Shown here: one piece after another, positions 36,811 through 45,943 of the stretch
Numbering within the stretch: position 1 is the stretch's first letter
Layout of the letters: each line of letters opens with the position of its first letter
Assembly (NCBI GenBank): GCA_964580055.1
Contig: CAZOJI010000010.1
Location: 37,525-101,524, forward strand
Source of the DNA: JBDGYW01 sp964580055
Lineage (GTDB): Bacteria > Gemmatimonadota > Gemmatimonadetes > Gemmatimonadales > GWC2-71-9
Direction of reading: 5' to 3'
DNA: 64,000 bases
The notes under the pieces: model-generated
Seen by the model: the letters and a program-made list of their open reading frames with translations, nothing else
Databases searched by the model: none
Told to the model about the DNA's origin: nothing
Program-made: the position numbers and the translations under genes

Positions 36811-37428
36811 TCAAGAGTCACCCGCAGATTGAGCGTAGAAGACTCCCTCTCCCCTGCCAAGCTCGGTCCCTTCCACATCGGTCAACATCGTGTCGGCAAG
36901 GTAGTGGTTCCCGGCCCGTCCAACGTAACGCCCTCGGGCGATGAGATCGCCAGAAGCCGTCGAGTGCGTCAACGTAAAGGAGAACTCCGCGGCAAATACC
37001 GTGTCACCCTCGAAGAGCGATTTGATCGCTTCCGCGGCAGAGTCCCTCATTGTCTTGAAGCAGACGGCGTCATGCACGCCTCCGGACTCATCGAGATCCT
37101 TCGCGGATGCGGGAATGACGATGTCGGCTTCGCCTTCAGAAATCCTAACGCCGATTCCTCTGACGCCCTTGCCGGGGCCCTCCAGATAGGCCTTTTCCAG
37201 CGACCTCAGACGCTTTTCCAGTTGTCGCTTGGCATGCTTTTCGATCGCCGACTGGATGTTGCTCTTGAGGCTGTGCGGTGCCACCCGGCCGCACCGGCCA
37301 TGGCCGTCGGCGTCGGGTACGCAGAGCCGGAAGCACCAGGCGGACCTGTTGCGTGTCAGCGGGCAGCCAAGGTACGAGTATTCTCTGAAACCCTTTCTAG
37401 TTCTGATCTGTCTCTTCTTTTCAGCCAT
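36811..37428 (-). CDS. Hot-dog fold protein with a cysteine-rich N-terminus
   Basis: 205 residues. The C-terminal two thirds (about 95-205) match the PaaI-like hot-dog thioesterase fold: GGVHDAVCFKTMRDSAAEAI is the central helix region and GDLIARGRYVGRAGNHYLAD plus GTELGRGEGVFY are the strands. The family hydrolyses acyl-CoA thioesters, but the catalytic residue cannot be fixed here. The N-terminal part has paired cysteines (LGCPLTRN, WCFRLCVP, HGRCGR) and a helical stretch with many Lys/Arg, unlike ordinary family members. The ATG at 37428 is used. It is upstream of argG, possibly in the same transcript. Confidence 0.65.
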   Translation of the reverse strand: MAEKKRQIRTRKGFREYSYLGCPLTRNRSAWCFRLCVPDADGHGRCGRVAPHSLKSNIQSAIEKHAKRQLEKRLRSLEKAYLEGPGKGVRGIGVRISEGEADIVIPASAKDLDESGGVHDAVCFKTMRDSAAEAIKSLFEGDTVFAAEFSFTLTHSTASGDLIARGRYVGRAGNHYLADTMLTDVEGTELGRGEGVFYAQSAGDS

Positions 37429-37563
37429 CGATAGTCCGCCAATTGAGTGTTGTGGCTCGGGTTCGTGACATATTCGGAATGATACCAACCTAGCGAATTA
37501 GGTTGTGCTCTGCATGGACGAGTGGAGATCTTCGTTCTTCGACTGTGCGGTTCGGGACGGATC

Positions 37564-38110
37564 ATGGAATATGTCTTTCCAGTATCAGGTGTGGAGACAC
37601 CAATCCGGCTGCCGCCCCTCGTGGCCTTCGTCGTGAGCCTGTTCACGTCGATGGCCGGTGTGTCGGGGGCTTTTCTGCTACTCCCCTTCCAGATGAGTGT
37701 GTTGCATTTCGAGAGCCCCTCCGTGAATCCCACCAACATGGTGTACAACATTCCCGGTGGAGTCTACAGGTACCTGAGGGAAGGGCGGCTCGTTAGGCCA
37801 TGGCCCACAATCGCTCGACTGGAACACTGAGGTTTTGGGGTACGATCGTCGGCAACTGTCGTTTCGATTTCGAGGGCAGGAGTTTCGATGTTCTACCTCT
37901 GGTATCATCGTGATCTCGCTGCTGGTGGGTGTCATCAGCGGAGCCTGCGGCCTGGGTGGCGAGGCCATCGTGGCACCAATTCTGGTGACCTTGTATCGAC
38001 TGCCGGTGCATGCGGTCGCCGGAGCAATGTTGATGGGAACCTTTGCGACATCAATCGTGGGAGTGCTGGCTTATCAGCTTGCGGCTTTTCTCCTGTCCGG
38101 TGCGACTATG
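37564..38110 (+). pseudogene. Broken TauE/SafE-family transporter gene
   Basis: A first frame gives MEYVFPVSGVETPIRLPPLV, followed by SLFTSMAGVSGAFLLLPFQM and IPGGVYRYLREGR, a TauE/SafE subfamily N-terminus, and stops at 37828-37830. A second frame, shifted by one, continues with QLSFRFRGQEFRCSTSG, GVISGACGLGGEAIVAPILV and AMLMGTFATSIVGVLAY, the start of the second half of the same family. The segment that should join them is deleted and the C-terminus is gone where the M28 gene begins. The gene cannot make a complete transporter. Confidence 0.8.
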
Positions 38111-38128
38111 CCGGTCGGACCGGGTCGA

Positions 38129-39424
38129 TCAATTGAGGTTCTCTACATTCACCCGCGTGGGCGTTGCATCTCCCGACACGATCGGAGCGGCGGCGCGGGC
38201 GATTGCGCGTATGGTGTTTGTCATGAGTGTCAGGTCCAGGGTCTCGATTTCGTCTGATACCTGGTGATAATCGCCGTCGTTGATGTCGGTCGTGGTTATC
38301 GTATGGGCGGGTATTCCCATTCTGGCGAAGGGAGCGTTGTCAGATCGGAAGAACATGTCCGTGTCGGGCTGATCCGGGTTGAACGAGAACACCGAATCCT
38401 CAGTGGCCGACTGGAGGATCTCACCAAAATCGGAGTGCTCGAAGCCTGTTATCCAGGCGGTGTTGGGGCCGTAAGGGCCAACCTTGCCTATCATCTCCAC
38501 GTTGAACAAGGCGACGACCTGCTCGGCGGGTATCAGCCTCGAGAAGTGTTGGGAGCCGATCAGACCCTTTTCTTCCGCGGCGAAGGTCACGAATACCAGG
38601 GTCCGAGTCGGTTTCCCTCTGGCCTCGAAGTACCTTGCCAGTTCGATGACCGCGGTCACGCCGGATGCGTCATCGTTGGCTCCATTGGCGATCGAGTCGC
38701 CGTCTACCGGTTCGATCACTCCGATGTGATCGTGGTGCGCGCCGAATAAAACGAACTCGTTTGCTCTTCTACCGGGGATCACGCCGACGACGTTGGTCAA
38801 GCTCATTTCCTCAACTGTTGCCGCCACGTCCACGTCGAACGTTGAAACGTCGAGATCGTCGGTCAACACGAGGACCGAACTGGCTGTGCCTTCGATGCTG
38901 GGTGTGCGGGTGGGCCCTGAGAAATACTGCTTGAAGCGCCGAAAAACCTGCTCGTGACTGCTGTGCAGCAGGAGCAGAGTGTTGGCATCGTTCCGAAAGG
39001 TCGCCATCGCCGCCTGCATGGGATCGGATTCGGGTCCGGCCACCACGGTTTGCACGTTCGATTCCGCCGTCCAATGCAGGGACCGTGCAGCTACCCTCAC
39101 TGCCACTCGCTCGGCAGGATAAACACGACCATTGATGGTCACCCGGCTACTATCAGCGCTCACCGAGTACACCGGGAATCTCTCCCTGTAACCATCGAGT
39201 CCATTGAAATAGTCTAGCCCGATCGATGAGAACTCCTCGGCAATGAAATCAACCGCCATCTCCGCCCCGGGAGTAAACGCCTCACGCCCCATCATCGAGT
39301 CCGAACTCAGTGTGGAGAGCACACGCTCGACACCGGTCTGTTCGATGACTGGTTCGGGTCGCTCGCAAGCTGTGAGCGTGGACGCAAGGACTACGGCAAG
39401 TGCAGAGTAGGCGCGGTGTATCAT
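38129..39424 (-). CDS. M28-family zinc aminopeptidase lipoprotein
   Basis: 431 residues. The lipobox STLTAC gives lipidated Cys20. Metallopeptidase M28 motifs are complete: GAHHDHIG (first zinc His, about 230), GANDDASG (bridging Asp), FAAEEKGLIGS (catalytic Glu and zinc ligand) and a later FFRSDNAPFA with Asp. A PA-domain-like insert (about 95-200) precedes the catalytic core. It releases N-terminal amino acids from peptides at the cell surface. It is convergent with the broken TauE/SafE gene, whose 3' end it abuts. Confidence 0.92.
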   Translation of the reverse strand: MIHRAYSALAVVLASTLTACERPEPVIEQTGVERVLSTLSSDSMMGREAFTPGAEMAVDFIAEEFSSIGLDYFNGLDGYRERFPVYSVSADSSRVTINGRVYPAERVAVRVAARSLHWTAESNVQTVVAGPESDPMQAAMATFRNDANTLLLLHSSHEQVFRRFKQYFSGPTRTPSIEGTASSVLVLTDDLDVSTFDVDVAATVEEMSLTNVVGVIPGRRANEFVLFGAHHDHIGVIEPVDGDSIANGANDDASGVTAVIELARYFEARGKPTRTLVFVTFAAEEKGLIGSQHFSRLIPAEQVVALFNVEMIGKVGPYGPNTAWITGFEHSDFGEILQSATEDSVFSFNPDQPDTDMFFRSDNAPFARMGIPAHTITTTDINDGDYHQVSDEIETLDLTLMTNTIRAIARAAAPIVSGDATPTRVNVENLN

Positions 39425-39633
39425 GACGATGACCTGGTTGAGTGTTACGCTGAGTTGGCGCGGTAAGAATAACGTCCGGCAGCCAGCTTGGCCATGCGCT
39501 CCGAGTGATTCAGTGCGGTGCTGGCGTACGCGGCTGCGTGTTCTTATTGTTGGATTCAGGCAAGCATTTGTGCCTCCGCGGGATTTGTTTCTAGTTGAAT
39601 GAAGCGAATCGCTCTTTTTTTGGGGAGAACGCT

Positions 39634-42390
39634 ATGCAACATCGTCTTTCAAAGCAGAGACGACCACACTTGGGACTTGTGCTGCTCGGAGTGGCCATTG
39701 GTCTCTTCGGCCTGCCAGACTCCGTCCGCTCACAGAGACCGGCACAACCTCCCTTGGTGGCCGTCCAAGACGCGCGGATCGTAACCGTGTCGGGTCGAGT
39801 CTTCGATCGGGGCTCCATCATGATGGAGGAAGGCCTCATCACAGCCGTCGGTCGTGAAATCCAGATACCTGAGGGCGCCTGGGTGATAGACGGAGAGGGA
39901 TTGACCGTCTACCCCGGTCTGGTCGACGGCATGTCGACGGTTGGACTTCCGGCGTCACTACGTGTTGGTGATGAGGGAGAAGCGCGGGGAGGCAACGGGA
40001 GCGGTCAACAGCGGACTGCGCATTCATGGGGGCCGGAAGACCGCCCTGCAACGTACTCTTGGCTCAATGCCGCAGACCAACTCACATTGGACGATAGCCG
40101 CATCGAGAGGTGGAGGAGTGCCGGATTCACTTCGGTCATGGCGACTCCCGAACGGGGCTTGTTCGCCGGCCAGGCGGCGTTCATAAACTTGGGCGGTGAA
40201 CGCCCGCGCGACATGGTGGTGAGCACTCCCGTGGCCCTGCGGATCAACTGGGAAGGTGGTCCGGGACACCGCGGTTTCCCGGGTTCGTTGTTCGGAGCGA
40301 TCGCGTACGTGAAACAGATGTTTCTCGACGCCGAGCATTACGACCAGGCCTGGACGATATACAACAACTCACCTACCGGCCTGAACCGGCCCGAATACGA
40401 TCGGACGCTCGAGCCACTGCGAGAGGGCGTGAAGCTGGGTCGCTATGTCCTATTGCCGGGAACCTGGGGCTACGAGATACAGCGCGCACTCCGCATCGGC
40501 GAGCAGATGGGCGTCAATACTATGATTTACGGCGCTCACGGGGGATATGGGGTGGCCGGCGAGTTGGCCGAACACAACATACCTGTGCTGCTGAACGCCA
40601 ATTGGCCGGAACCGTCTGATGACGGCGATCCGGAGGCGGAACCGCCCTTGCGAGTGCTCCGGTTGCGGGATCGCGCACCCACGACGCCTGCCGCATTCCA
40701 CGATGCAGGCGTCCAGTATGCTTTCTATTCGGGCGGCGCCACGCCGAGCAAACTCATGGCGAACGTGAGAAAGTCTATCGCTCTCGGGCTCCCACACGAC
40801 GCAGCAGTCCGAGCATTCACTCTCAGTCCGGCCGAGTTGTTCGGAGTGGCGGATCGCGTGGGGAGCCTCGATGTCGGCAAGATAGCCAACCTGGTGGTAA
40901 CAGACGGCGATCTGTTTGCCCACGGTACGCAAGTGAAAATGGTGTTCGTGGATGGCGTGAGGCTCGAGGTGGGTAGCGAAGGCGCCGAGCGAATGGAGAC
41001 CGGCCGCCGGGCTGATGCGCAGGCGGAAGAGGAGGAACAAGCGGACGAACCGGAGGAGGTCCTGCCGCCGGTACCGATGACCGACGATCGCGGGCCCATC
41101 GAACCGGCTGACGTGACGGTTGTGCAAAACGGTACGATACTCACCGTTACACACGGCACGATCGAAAACGGTTCTGTGTTGATCCGCGACGGCAAGATCG
41201 TTGAGGTAGGCACTGACATCAGTGTTCCGCGTGGAGCGAAGGTGATCGATGCCACCGGGAAATACGTCATGCCGGGTATCGTCGACGAGCACTCCCACAC
41301 CGCCGCGGATGCGATCAACGAGGGTAGCGTTTCGGTCTCTTCTATGGTTGACATCAATGACGTGCTCAACCCGACCGACGTGGCGATATACCGGGCAGTC
41401 GCTGGAGGAGTGACTTCGGCCAGCATACTCCATGGGAGCGCGAATCCGATCGGCGGGCAAAAGGCGATGATCAAGATGCGCTGGGGTGAAGACGCAGATG
41501 GACTGCGGTTCGAAGGCGCGGCTCCCGGTTTGAAGTTCGCGTTGGGAGAAAACGTGAAGCGCGACCGCGATCCCGACAGGTATCCGGCCACTCGCATGGG
41601 AACCATGGACGTAATACGGCAAGCCTTCATCGATGCCAGGGAATACGAACAGGATTGGGAGGAATACAGAGCGCTGAGCGAACGCGAGCGTCGCAATGCC
41701 ATCCCGCCGCGTCGTGATCTCAAACTCGAGCCCCTGGTAGGAGTGCTGAACGGATCAACCATGGCGCATGTGCACACCTACCGAGCGGATGAGACGCTGC
41801 AGATCATCCGCGTCGCGGACGAATTCGGGTTCACCGTCTCTACCTTGATCCATGTCTTGGAGGGGTACAAGGTAGCCGATGAGATAGCCGAACACGGTGC
41901 AGGAGGTTCCACTTTCTCGGACTGGTGGTCCTACAAGATGGAAGCCTACGACGCGATACCGTACAACGCGGCACTCATGACCGAGCGCGGTGTTTTATCG
42001 TGCATCAACTCGGACAGCGATGAAGAGATGCGGCACCTGAACCAGGAGGCCGCAAAGACCGTGAAGTGGGGCGGTATGTCGGAGGAAGAGGCCCTGAAGC
42101 TGGTGACTATCAATCCAGCCATCATTTTGCGGATCGACGATCGGGTCGGCTCGATCGAGGCCGGCAAGGATGCGGACCTGGTGATCTATACCAATCACCC
42201 GCTCAGTGTTTATGCGAGGGTGGAACAGACGCTCATAGATGGTCAGGTATACTTCGATCGACAGCACGACCTGGCGTTGCGCGATGACTTGCAGCGGGAA
42301 AAGCAGGCGTTGCTCGAGAAGGAACGAGGAGAAGGCGCCGGAAGCCCAAGAGTCACTACCGATGTCGCCGGTGAGGAGGTGTCACGATGA
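39634..42390 (+). CDS. Secreted protein of two fused amidohydrolase domains
   Basis: 918 residues. The signal peptide ends near DSVRSQ. Two amidohydrolase-superfamily units follow. In the first (about 40-430) the strand-1 metal motif HxH is missing (YPGLVDGMSTVGL), so it is probably inactive. In the second (about 490-900) MPGIVDEHSH supplies HxH, with later AHVHTYRADE, STLIHVLEG and NSDSDEE providing the other ligands. Family members cleave cyclic or linear amide bonds. The ATG at 39634 follows GGGGAG; an upstream TTG frame is less likely. A 4-bp ATGA overlap couples it to the next amidohydrolase. Confidence 0.85.
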   Translation: MQHRLSKQRRPHLGLVLLGVAIGLFGLPDSVRSQRPAQPPLVAVQDARIVTVSGRVFDRGSIMMEEGLITAVGREIQIPEGAWVIDGEGLTVYPGLVDGMSTVGLPASLRVGDEGEARGGNGSGQQRTAHSWGPEDRPATYSWLNAADQLTLDDSRIERWRSAGFTSVMATPERGLFAGQAAFINLGGERPRDMVVSTPVALRINWEGGPGHRGFPGSLFGAIAYVKQMFLDAEHYDQAWTIYNNSPTGLNRPEYDRTLEPLREGVKLGRYVLLPGTWGYEIQRALRIGEQMGVNTMIYGAHGGYGVAGELAEHNIPVLLNANWPEPSDDGDPEAEPPLRVLRLRDRAPTTPAAFHDAGVQYAFYSGGATPSKLMANVRKSIALGLPHDAAVRAFTLSPAELFGVADRVGSLDVGKIANLVVTDGDLFAHGTQVKMVFVDGVRLEVGSEGAERMETGRRADAQAEEEEQADEPEEVLPPVPMTDDRGPIEPADVTVVQNGTILTVTHGTIENGSVLIRDGKIVEVGTDISVPRGAKVIDATGKYVMPGIVDEHSHTAADAINEGSVSVSSMVDINDVLNPTDVAIYRAVAGGVTSASILHGSANPIGGQKAMIKMRWGEDADGLRFEGAAPGLKFALGENVKRDRDPDRYPATRMGTMDVIRQAFIDAREYEQDWEEYRALSERERRNAIPPRRDLKLEPLVGVLNGSTMAHVHTYRADETLQIIRVADEFGFTVSTLIHVLEGYKVADEIAEHGAGGSTFSDWWSYKMEAYDAIPYNAALMTERGVLSCINSDSDEEMRHLNQEAAKTVKWGGMSEEEALKLVTINPAIILRIDDRVGSIEAGKDADLVIYTNHPLSVYARVEQTLIDGQVYFDRQHDLALRDDLQREKQALLEKERGEGAGSPRVTTDVAGEEVSR

Positions 42391-43688
42391 AATCGATCCG
42401 GATCTTGTTCGGTGTGGTAGGCGTCGGCCTTCTAATGTCTGCAGCGCTTACGGCACAGTCGATCGCAATCAGAGGCGGTACCGTTCACACACTGGCCGGC
42501 GCACCGATTGAGCGGGGTACGGTGGTCATCGAGGACGGTCTGATATCTGACGTGGGAGCCGGCGTACGAGTTCCCGCCGGTGCGGACGTGATCGACGCGA
42601 GCGGGTTGCAGGTCTATCCCGGCTTCTTCGATGCGTTCACACAACTGGGACTGACGGAAGTTGGCGCGGTCGCGGTCACCAATGACGTTTCGGAATTGGG
42701 TGATTACAACCCGCACCTGCTCGCGATGTGGGCCGTGCATCCGGCGAGCGCCCACATTCCCGTCGCGCGCGCCAACGGCATCACTCACACTGTCGCTGCC
42801 CCCGGCGGAGGCAGAGGTGGTGAGGGAGTGATGTTGGGACAGGGCTCTTTGATGCACACAGACGGTTGGACCGTCGAGGAAATGATCATCGAGCCCTCGG
42901 TGGGTATCGTATTGGCATGGCCCAGTATGCGGCTGCGCAGCTTCGATTATGCCACGATGTCCGTGAACGAACGGAGTTATCGGGAGGCCAAGAAGGAATA
43001 CGACGAAAAACTCGAGGAGATCGAAGGGTGGCTCGATGCGGCCCGTAACTATGCGGCCGCACTCGAAGCAGGCACCGAATTGGAGCGAGATCTCAAGCTC
43101 GAAGCGCTGGTGAAAGTCGCGACGCGCGAGCTGCCGTTCTTGGTTTCCGTGAATACGGAACGCGGCATCAATGCAGTGCTCGATTTCGCAGACCGAAACG
43201 ATGTGCGCGTCGTGCTACTGGGGGCGAACGACTCGTGGAAAGTGGCGGAGCGGCTGGCCGAACAAGACGTTCCAGTGATACTCGGCCCAACCCAGTCGCT
43301 GCCTCGAGAAGAAGACTGTTGGTACGACCAGGTCTTCGCGGCGCCCGGCCAGCTCTATGCCGCGGGGGTGAGATTCGGGATCGCCACGTTCGGCGCTTCT
43401 GCGTCGCGCAACTTGCCGTATGAAGCCGGGAGTGCCGTCCCCTTTGGATTGCCACGGGAGGAGGCGCTGAGGGCAATCACGGTCAACAACGCCGAAATCC
43501 TGGGCGTGGGAGACCGGCTGGGAACACTCGAGCCAGGGAAGATAGCCAACATGATCGTGACGAACGGCGATCCGCTCGAGATAACCACGCATTACCTGCA
43601 TTTGGTCGTGAATGGGAGGATGGCTCCACTGGACAACAAACACCTGGAGCTGTACGAACTCTATCGAAGTCGCCCTCACAGGCAGTAG
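42387..43688 (+). CDS. Secreted amidohydrolase-like protein lacking metal ligands
   Basis: 433 residues with a signal peptide ending near AALTAQ. Amidohydrolase-like fold, closest in layout to the first half of the upstream protein. The strand-1 motif reads YPGFFDAFTQLGL instead of HxH, and the last-strand Asp region (FGASASRNLPYEAG) lacks the catalytic Asp. So it is likely a non-catalytic partner. Its start overlaps the 918-residue gene by 4 bp, and a 17-bp stem terminator follows it. The two probably form one exported complex of one active and two inactive units. Confidence 0.85.
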   Translation: MKSIRILFGVVGVGLLMSAALTAQSIAIRGGTVHTLAGAPIERGTVVIEDGLISDVGAGVRVPAGADVIDASGLQVYPGFFDAFTQLGLTEVGAVAVTNDVSELGDYNPHLLAMWAVHPASAHIPVARANGITHTVAAPGGGRGGEGVMLGQGSLMHTDGWTVEEMIIEPSVGIVLAWPSMRLRSFDYATMSVNERSYREAKKEYDEKLEEIEGWLDAARNYAAALEAGTELERDLKLEALVKVATRELPFLVSVNTERGINAVLDFADRNDVRVVLLGANDSWKVAERLAEQDVPVILGPTQSLPREEDCWYDQVFAAPGQLYAAGVRFGIATFGASASRNLPYEAGSAVPFGLPREEALRAITVNNAEILGVGDRLGTLEPGKIANMIVTNGDPLEITTHYLHLVVNGRMAPLDNKHLELYELYRSRPHRQ

Positions 43689-43698
43689 AACTGATGCA

Positions 43699-43739
43699 AA
43701 ACACGAAAGCCCCGGCGTTTCACCGGGGCTTTCGTGTTT
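43699..43739 (+). terminator. Rho-independent-type terminator, 17-bp perfect stem
   Basis: Arms 43699-43715 and 43723-43739 are perfectly complementary (GC-rich core AGCCCCGG/CCGGGGCT) around a 7-base loop. The outer A/T pairs give an A-run and a T-run on either side, so it can work in both directions. It ends the amidohydrolase operon. Confidence 0.9.
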
Positions 43740-43875
43740 ATCTCCTCGGTGCGAGGCAGGCGCCGATTCGTCCTTTGAGAGAGCTCGGCTCCCGTGGCGA
43801 GGACCTTCACGAAGTCGGGGCCGTGCTTGAGATTGGTACGCACCGCACGCCGGACCTCGTCCATGCCGGCCACAT
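43740..43875 (-). pseudogene. Relic of an amidohydrolase gene
   Basis: The minus strand encodes HTIHVAGMDEVRRAVRTNLK and HGPDFVKVLATGAELSQRTN, a block typical of imidazolonepropionase/prolidase-type amidohydrolases (VDEVRRAVRxxxKxGADFIKV). It is preceded by a TGA in frame and followed by the terminator stem, so only about 45 codons of a 400-codon gene remain. It lies antisense to the run-up to the gamma-glutamyltransferase gene. The rest of the 43740-44078 gap shows no gene. Confidence 0.6.
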
Positions 43876-44078
43876 GGATTGTGTGGTGCTGCATCACGAG
43901 TGTTCAGGTGTGTGCAGCCAGCGGGGAGTGGCACGAGAGCACCCGGGTACTCGACCAAGAACGCGTTGAATTGCCCAACTGCGCGGAGAAATGGTGCAAC
44001 AGAAGGCGCTGCCTTAGGTTATCCTTGCTGGTCGCAACCAAGTTGCTCAACAAACATGACTCTTTCCGTGAGAAGCGC

Positions 44079-45845
44079 ATGAGGAGTACACGACTGCTGT
44101 TTGCGGCGCTGGCCGTCTTGCTTGCGGGCTGCGGCGAGGCGTCCTGGAAAGCGAATGTCCCGGCGGACTGGCCCTACGATCTCAGTGAACAAGCGGTGGT
44201 AGCCCGAGACGGGATGGTAGTCTCCACTGACGCGTACGCGAGCGCGGTGGGCTCCGCCGTGCTCCGAGACGGAGGCAACGCGTTCGACGCGGCGGTCGCC
44301 ACCGCCTTTGCACTGGCGGTCGTCAATCCGGAGGCCGGCAACATAGGTGGAGGTGGATTCCTGGTGGCCCGCCTCGCTGACGGATCCACTGCAGCGCTCG
44401 ATTTCAGGGAACGCGCTCCGCTCAGGGCATCACGGGACATGTATCTCGATGAGAGTGGTGATCTCACCGAAAGTTCCCGGGCGGGGCATAGAGCGGTTGG
44501 AGTGCCGGGAACGGTGGCAGGGCTGTGGACCATGCACGAGCGGTATGGCAGCAAAGATTGGCCGGATTTGCTTGCACCGGCAATTCGGTTGGCGGAAGGT
44601 TTCGTGGTGCGGGGGCGGCAGGCAAGGTCTTTCGAGGCGAACACGGATGCGCTGGGCCAATACCCCCAAACCGCCGCGATCTTTCTGGGAGACGACGGCG
44701 CTCCACCCGAGGTTGGAGACACACTGGTACAGGCCGATCTCGCTAGAACGCTGCGGCGCATCCAGGAGAGCGGCAGAGATGGTTTCTACCGCGGTGAGAC
44801 TGCTCGTCTGGTGGTTGAGGAGATGGAGCGGGGAGGCGGCCTGATCTCGTACGAAGATCTCGCGGGCTACGAAGCCGCGTGGCGTACCCCTGTGTCGTTT
44901 CCGTACCGGGGTCATACCATAATCTCCATGCCGCCGTCATCGTCCGGGGGCGCCACGCTCGCAATGATGGCCTCCATATTGGAAGGTTACGACCTGGGCA
45001 ATATGAAATGGCATTCTCCGCGGATGGTCCATCTCCTGGCCGAAGCCTGGAAGCGAGCCTACGCGGACAGGAACGAATACCTCGGCGATCCGGATTTCGT
45101 TCAGATCCCTCTGCAGCGACTGGTCTCCGCCGAATACGGCGCGGAGCGCAGAAGCTCCATCTCTCTCGATAGCGCCACACCCTCGGCGGAAGTTCAACCG
45201 GGGTTTGGCGCATTCAGACCTCAACCCGAAACGACTCACTTTTCCATTGTGGATTCGGCAGGCAATGCGGCTTCGATAACCACGACGATAAACTCGTTCT
45301 ATGGCATCAAGGCAGTCGTGACGGGAGCTGGATTCTTCATGAACAACGAGATGGATGACTTTTCCGCTCTACCCGGTACGCCCAACATGTTCGGTTTGGT
45401 GCAGGGCGAGGCCAACGCGATCGCGCCCGGCAAACGCATGCTCAGCGCGATGACTCCTACTATCGCGACTCGACCCGACGGCTCACTGTTCTGTGTTCTG
45501 GGCACTCCAGGGGGAGCGACGATAATCACGAACGTGTTTCAGAACCTGGTCAACTTGATCGACTACGATATGACCCTGGTGGAGGCCGTTCGAGTTCCCC
45601 GCCTCCACCACCAGCACCTGCCCGATCGAATCCAATACGAACGCAGATCGCTGTCTCCGGCAACGGTTGCAGCTTTGGAATCCATGGGGCACACCGTGGA
45701 AGAACGATACGACCCAGAGTCTCTGTATCCGTATATTGGGGATGTTCAGGCAATTCTGGTGCGCTCGGATGGAACGCTAGTAGGTGTGTCGGATCCCAGA
45801 CGGGGTGGAGCGGCGGTAGGCTATTCGAGTTCGGCAGGGCGTTAA
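44079..45845 (+). CDS. ggt: Gamma-glutamyltransferase lipoprotein
   Basis: 588 residues. The lipobox VLLAGC gives lipidated Cys18. The protein transfers or hydrolyses gamma-glutamyl groups from glutathione and related amides in the periplasm. It self-cleaves before the catalytic Thr, here the first Thr of PETTHFSIVDSAGN. Other family motifs are NAFDAAVATAFALAVVNPEA, GNIGGGGFLV and TPGGATIITNVFQ. The ATG at 44079 is chosen because the signal peptide starts there; the frame is open further upstream. It might process gamma-glutamyl products of the pgs system, which lies 14 kb away; that link is only a guess. Confidence 0.92.
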   Translation: MRSTRLLFAALAVLLAGCGEASWKANVPADWPYDLSEQAVVARDGMVVSTDAYASAVGSAVLRDGGNAFDAAVATAFALAVVNPEAGNIGGGGFLVARLADGSTAALDFRERAPLRASRDMYLDESGDLTESSRAGHRAVGVPGTVAGLWTMHERYGSKDWPDLLAPAIRLAEGFVVRGRQARSFEANTDALGQYPQTAAIFLGDDGAPPEVGDTLVQADLARTLRRIQESGRDGFYRGETARLVVEEMERGGGLISYEDLAGYEAAWRTPVSFPYRGHTIISMPPSSSGGATLAMMASILEGYDLGNMKWHSPRMVHLLAEAWKRAYADRNEYLGDPDFVQIPLQRLVSAEYGAERRSSISLDSATPSAEVQPGFGAFRPQPETTHFSIVDSAGNAASITTTINSFYGIKAVVTGAGFFMNNEMDDFSALPGTPNMFGLVQGEANAIAPGKRMLSAMTPTIATRPDGSLFCVLGTPGGATIITNVFQNLVNLIDYDMTLVEAVRVPRLHHQHLPDRIQYERRSLSPATVAALESMGHTVEERYDPESLYPYIGDVQAILVRSDGTLVGVSDPRRGGAAVGYSSSAGR

Positions 45846-45943
45846 GCGGGACGGGCGGTGGGGCGGGAAGGGCAATCAACTAGCTCCCAAGTCGAGGAGA
45901 GATTCGCCGTTGCCGAAACTGACTGATCGGCTTCCAGGGTCGC

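Noticed and set aside
43794..44078. Upstream extension of the gamma-glutamyltransferase frame
   Set aside because: The extension has no family similarity and hides the signal peptide; the lipobox and N-terminus fit ATG 44079.
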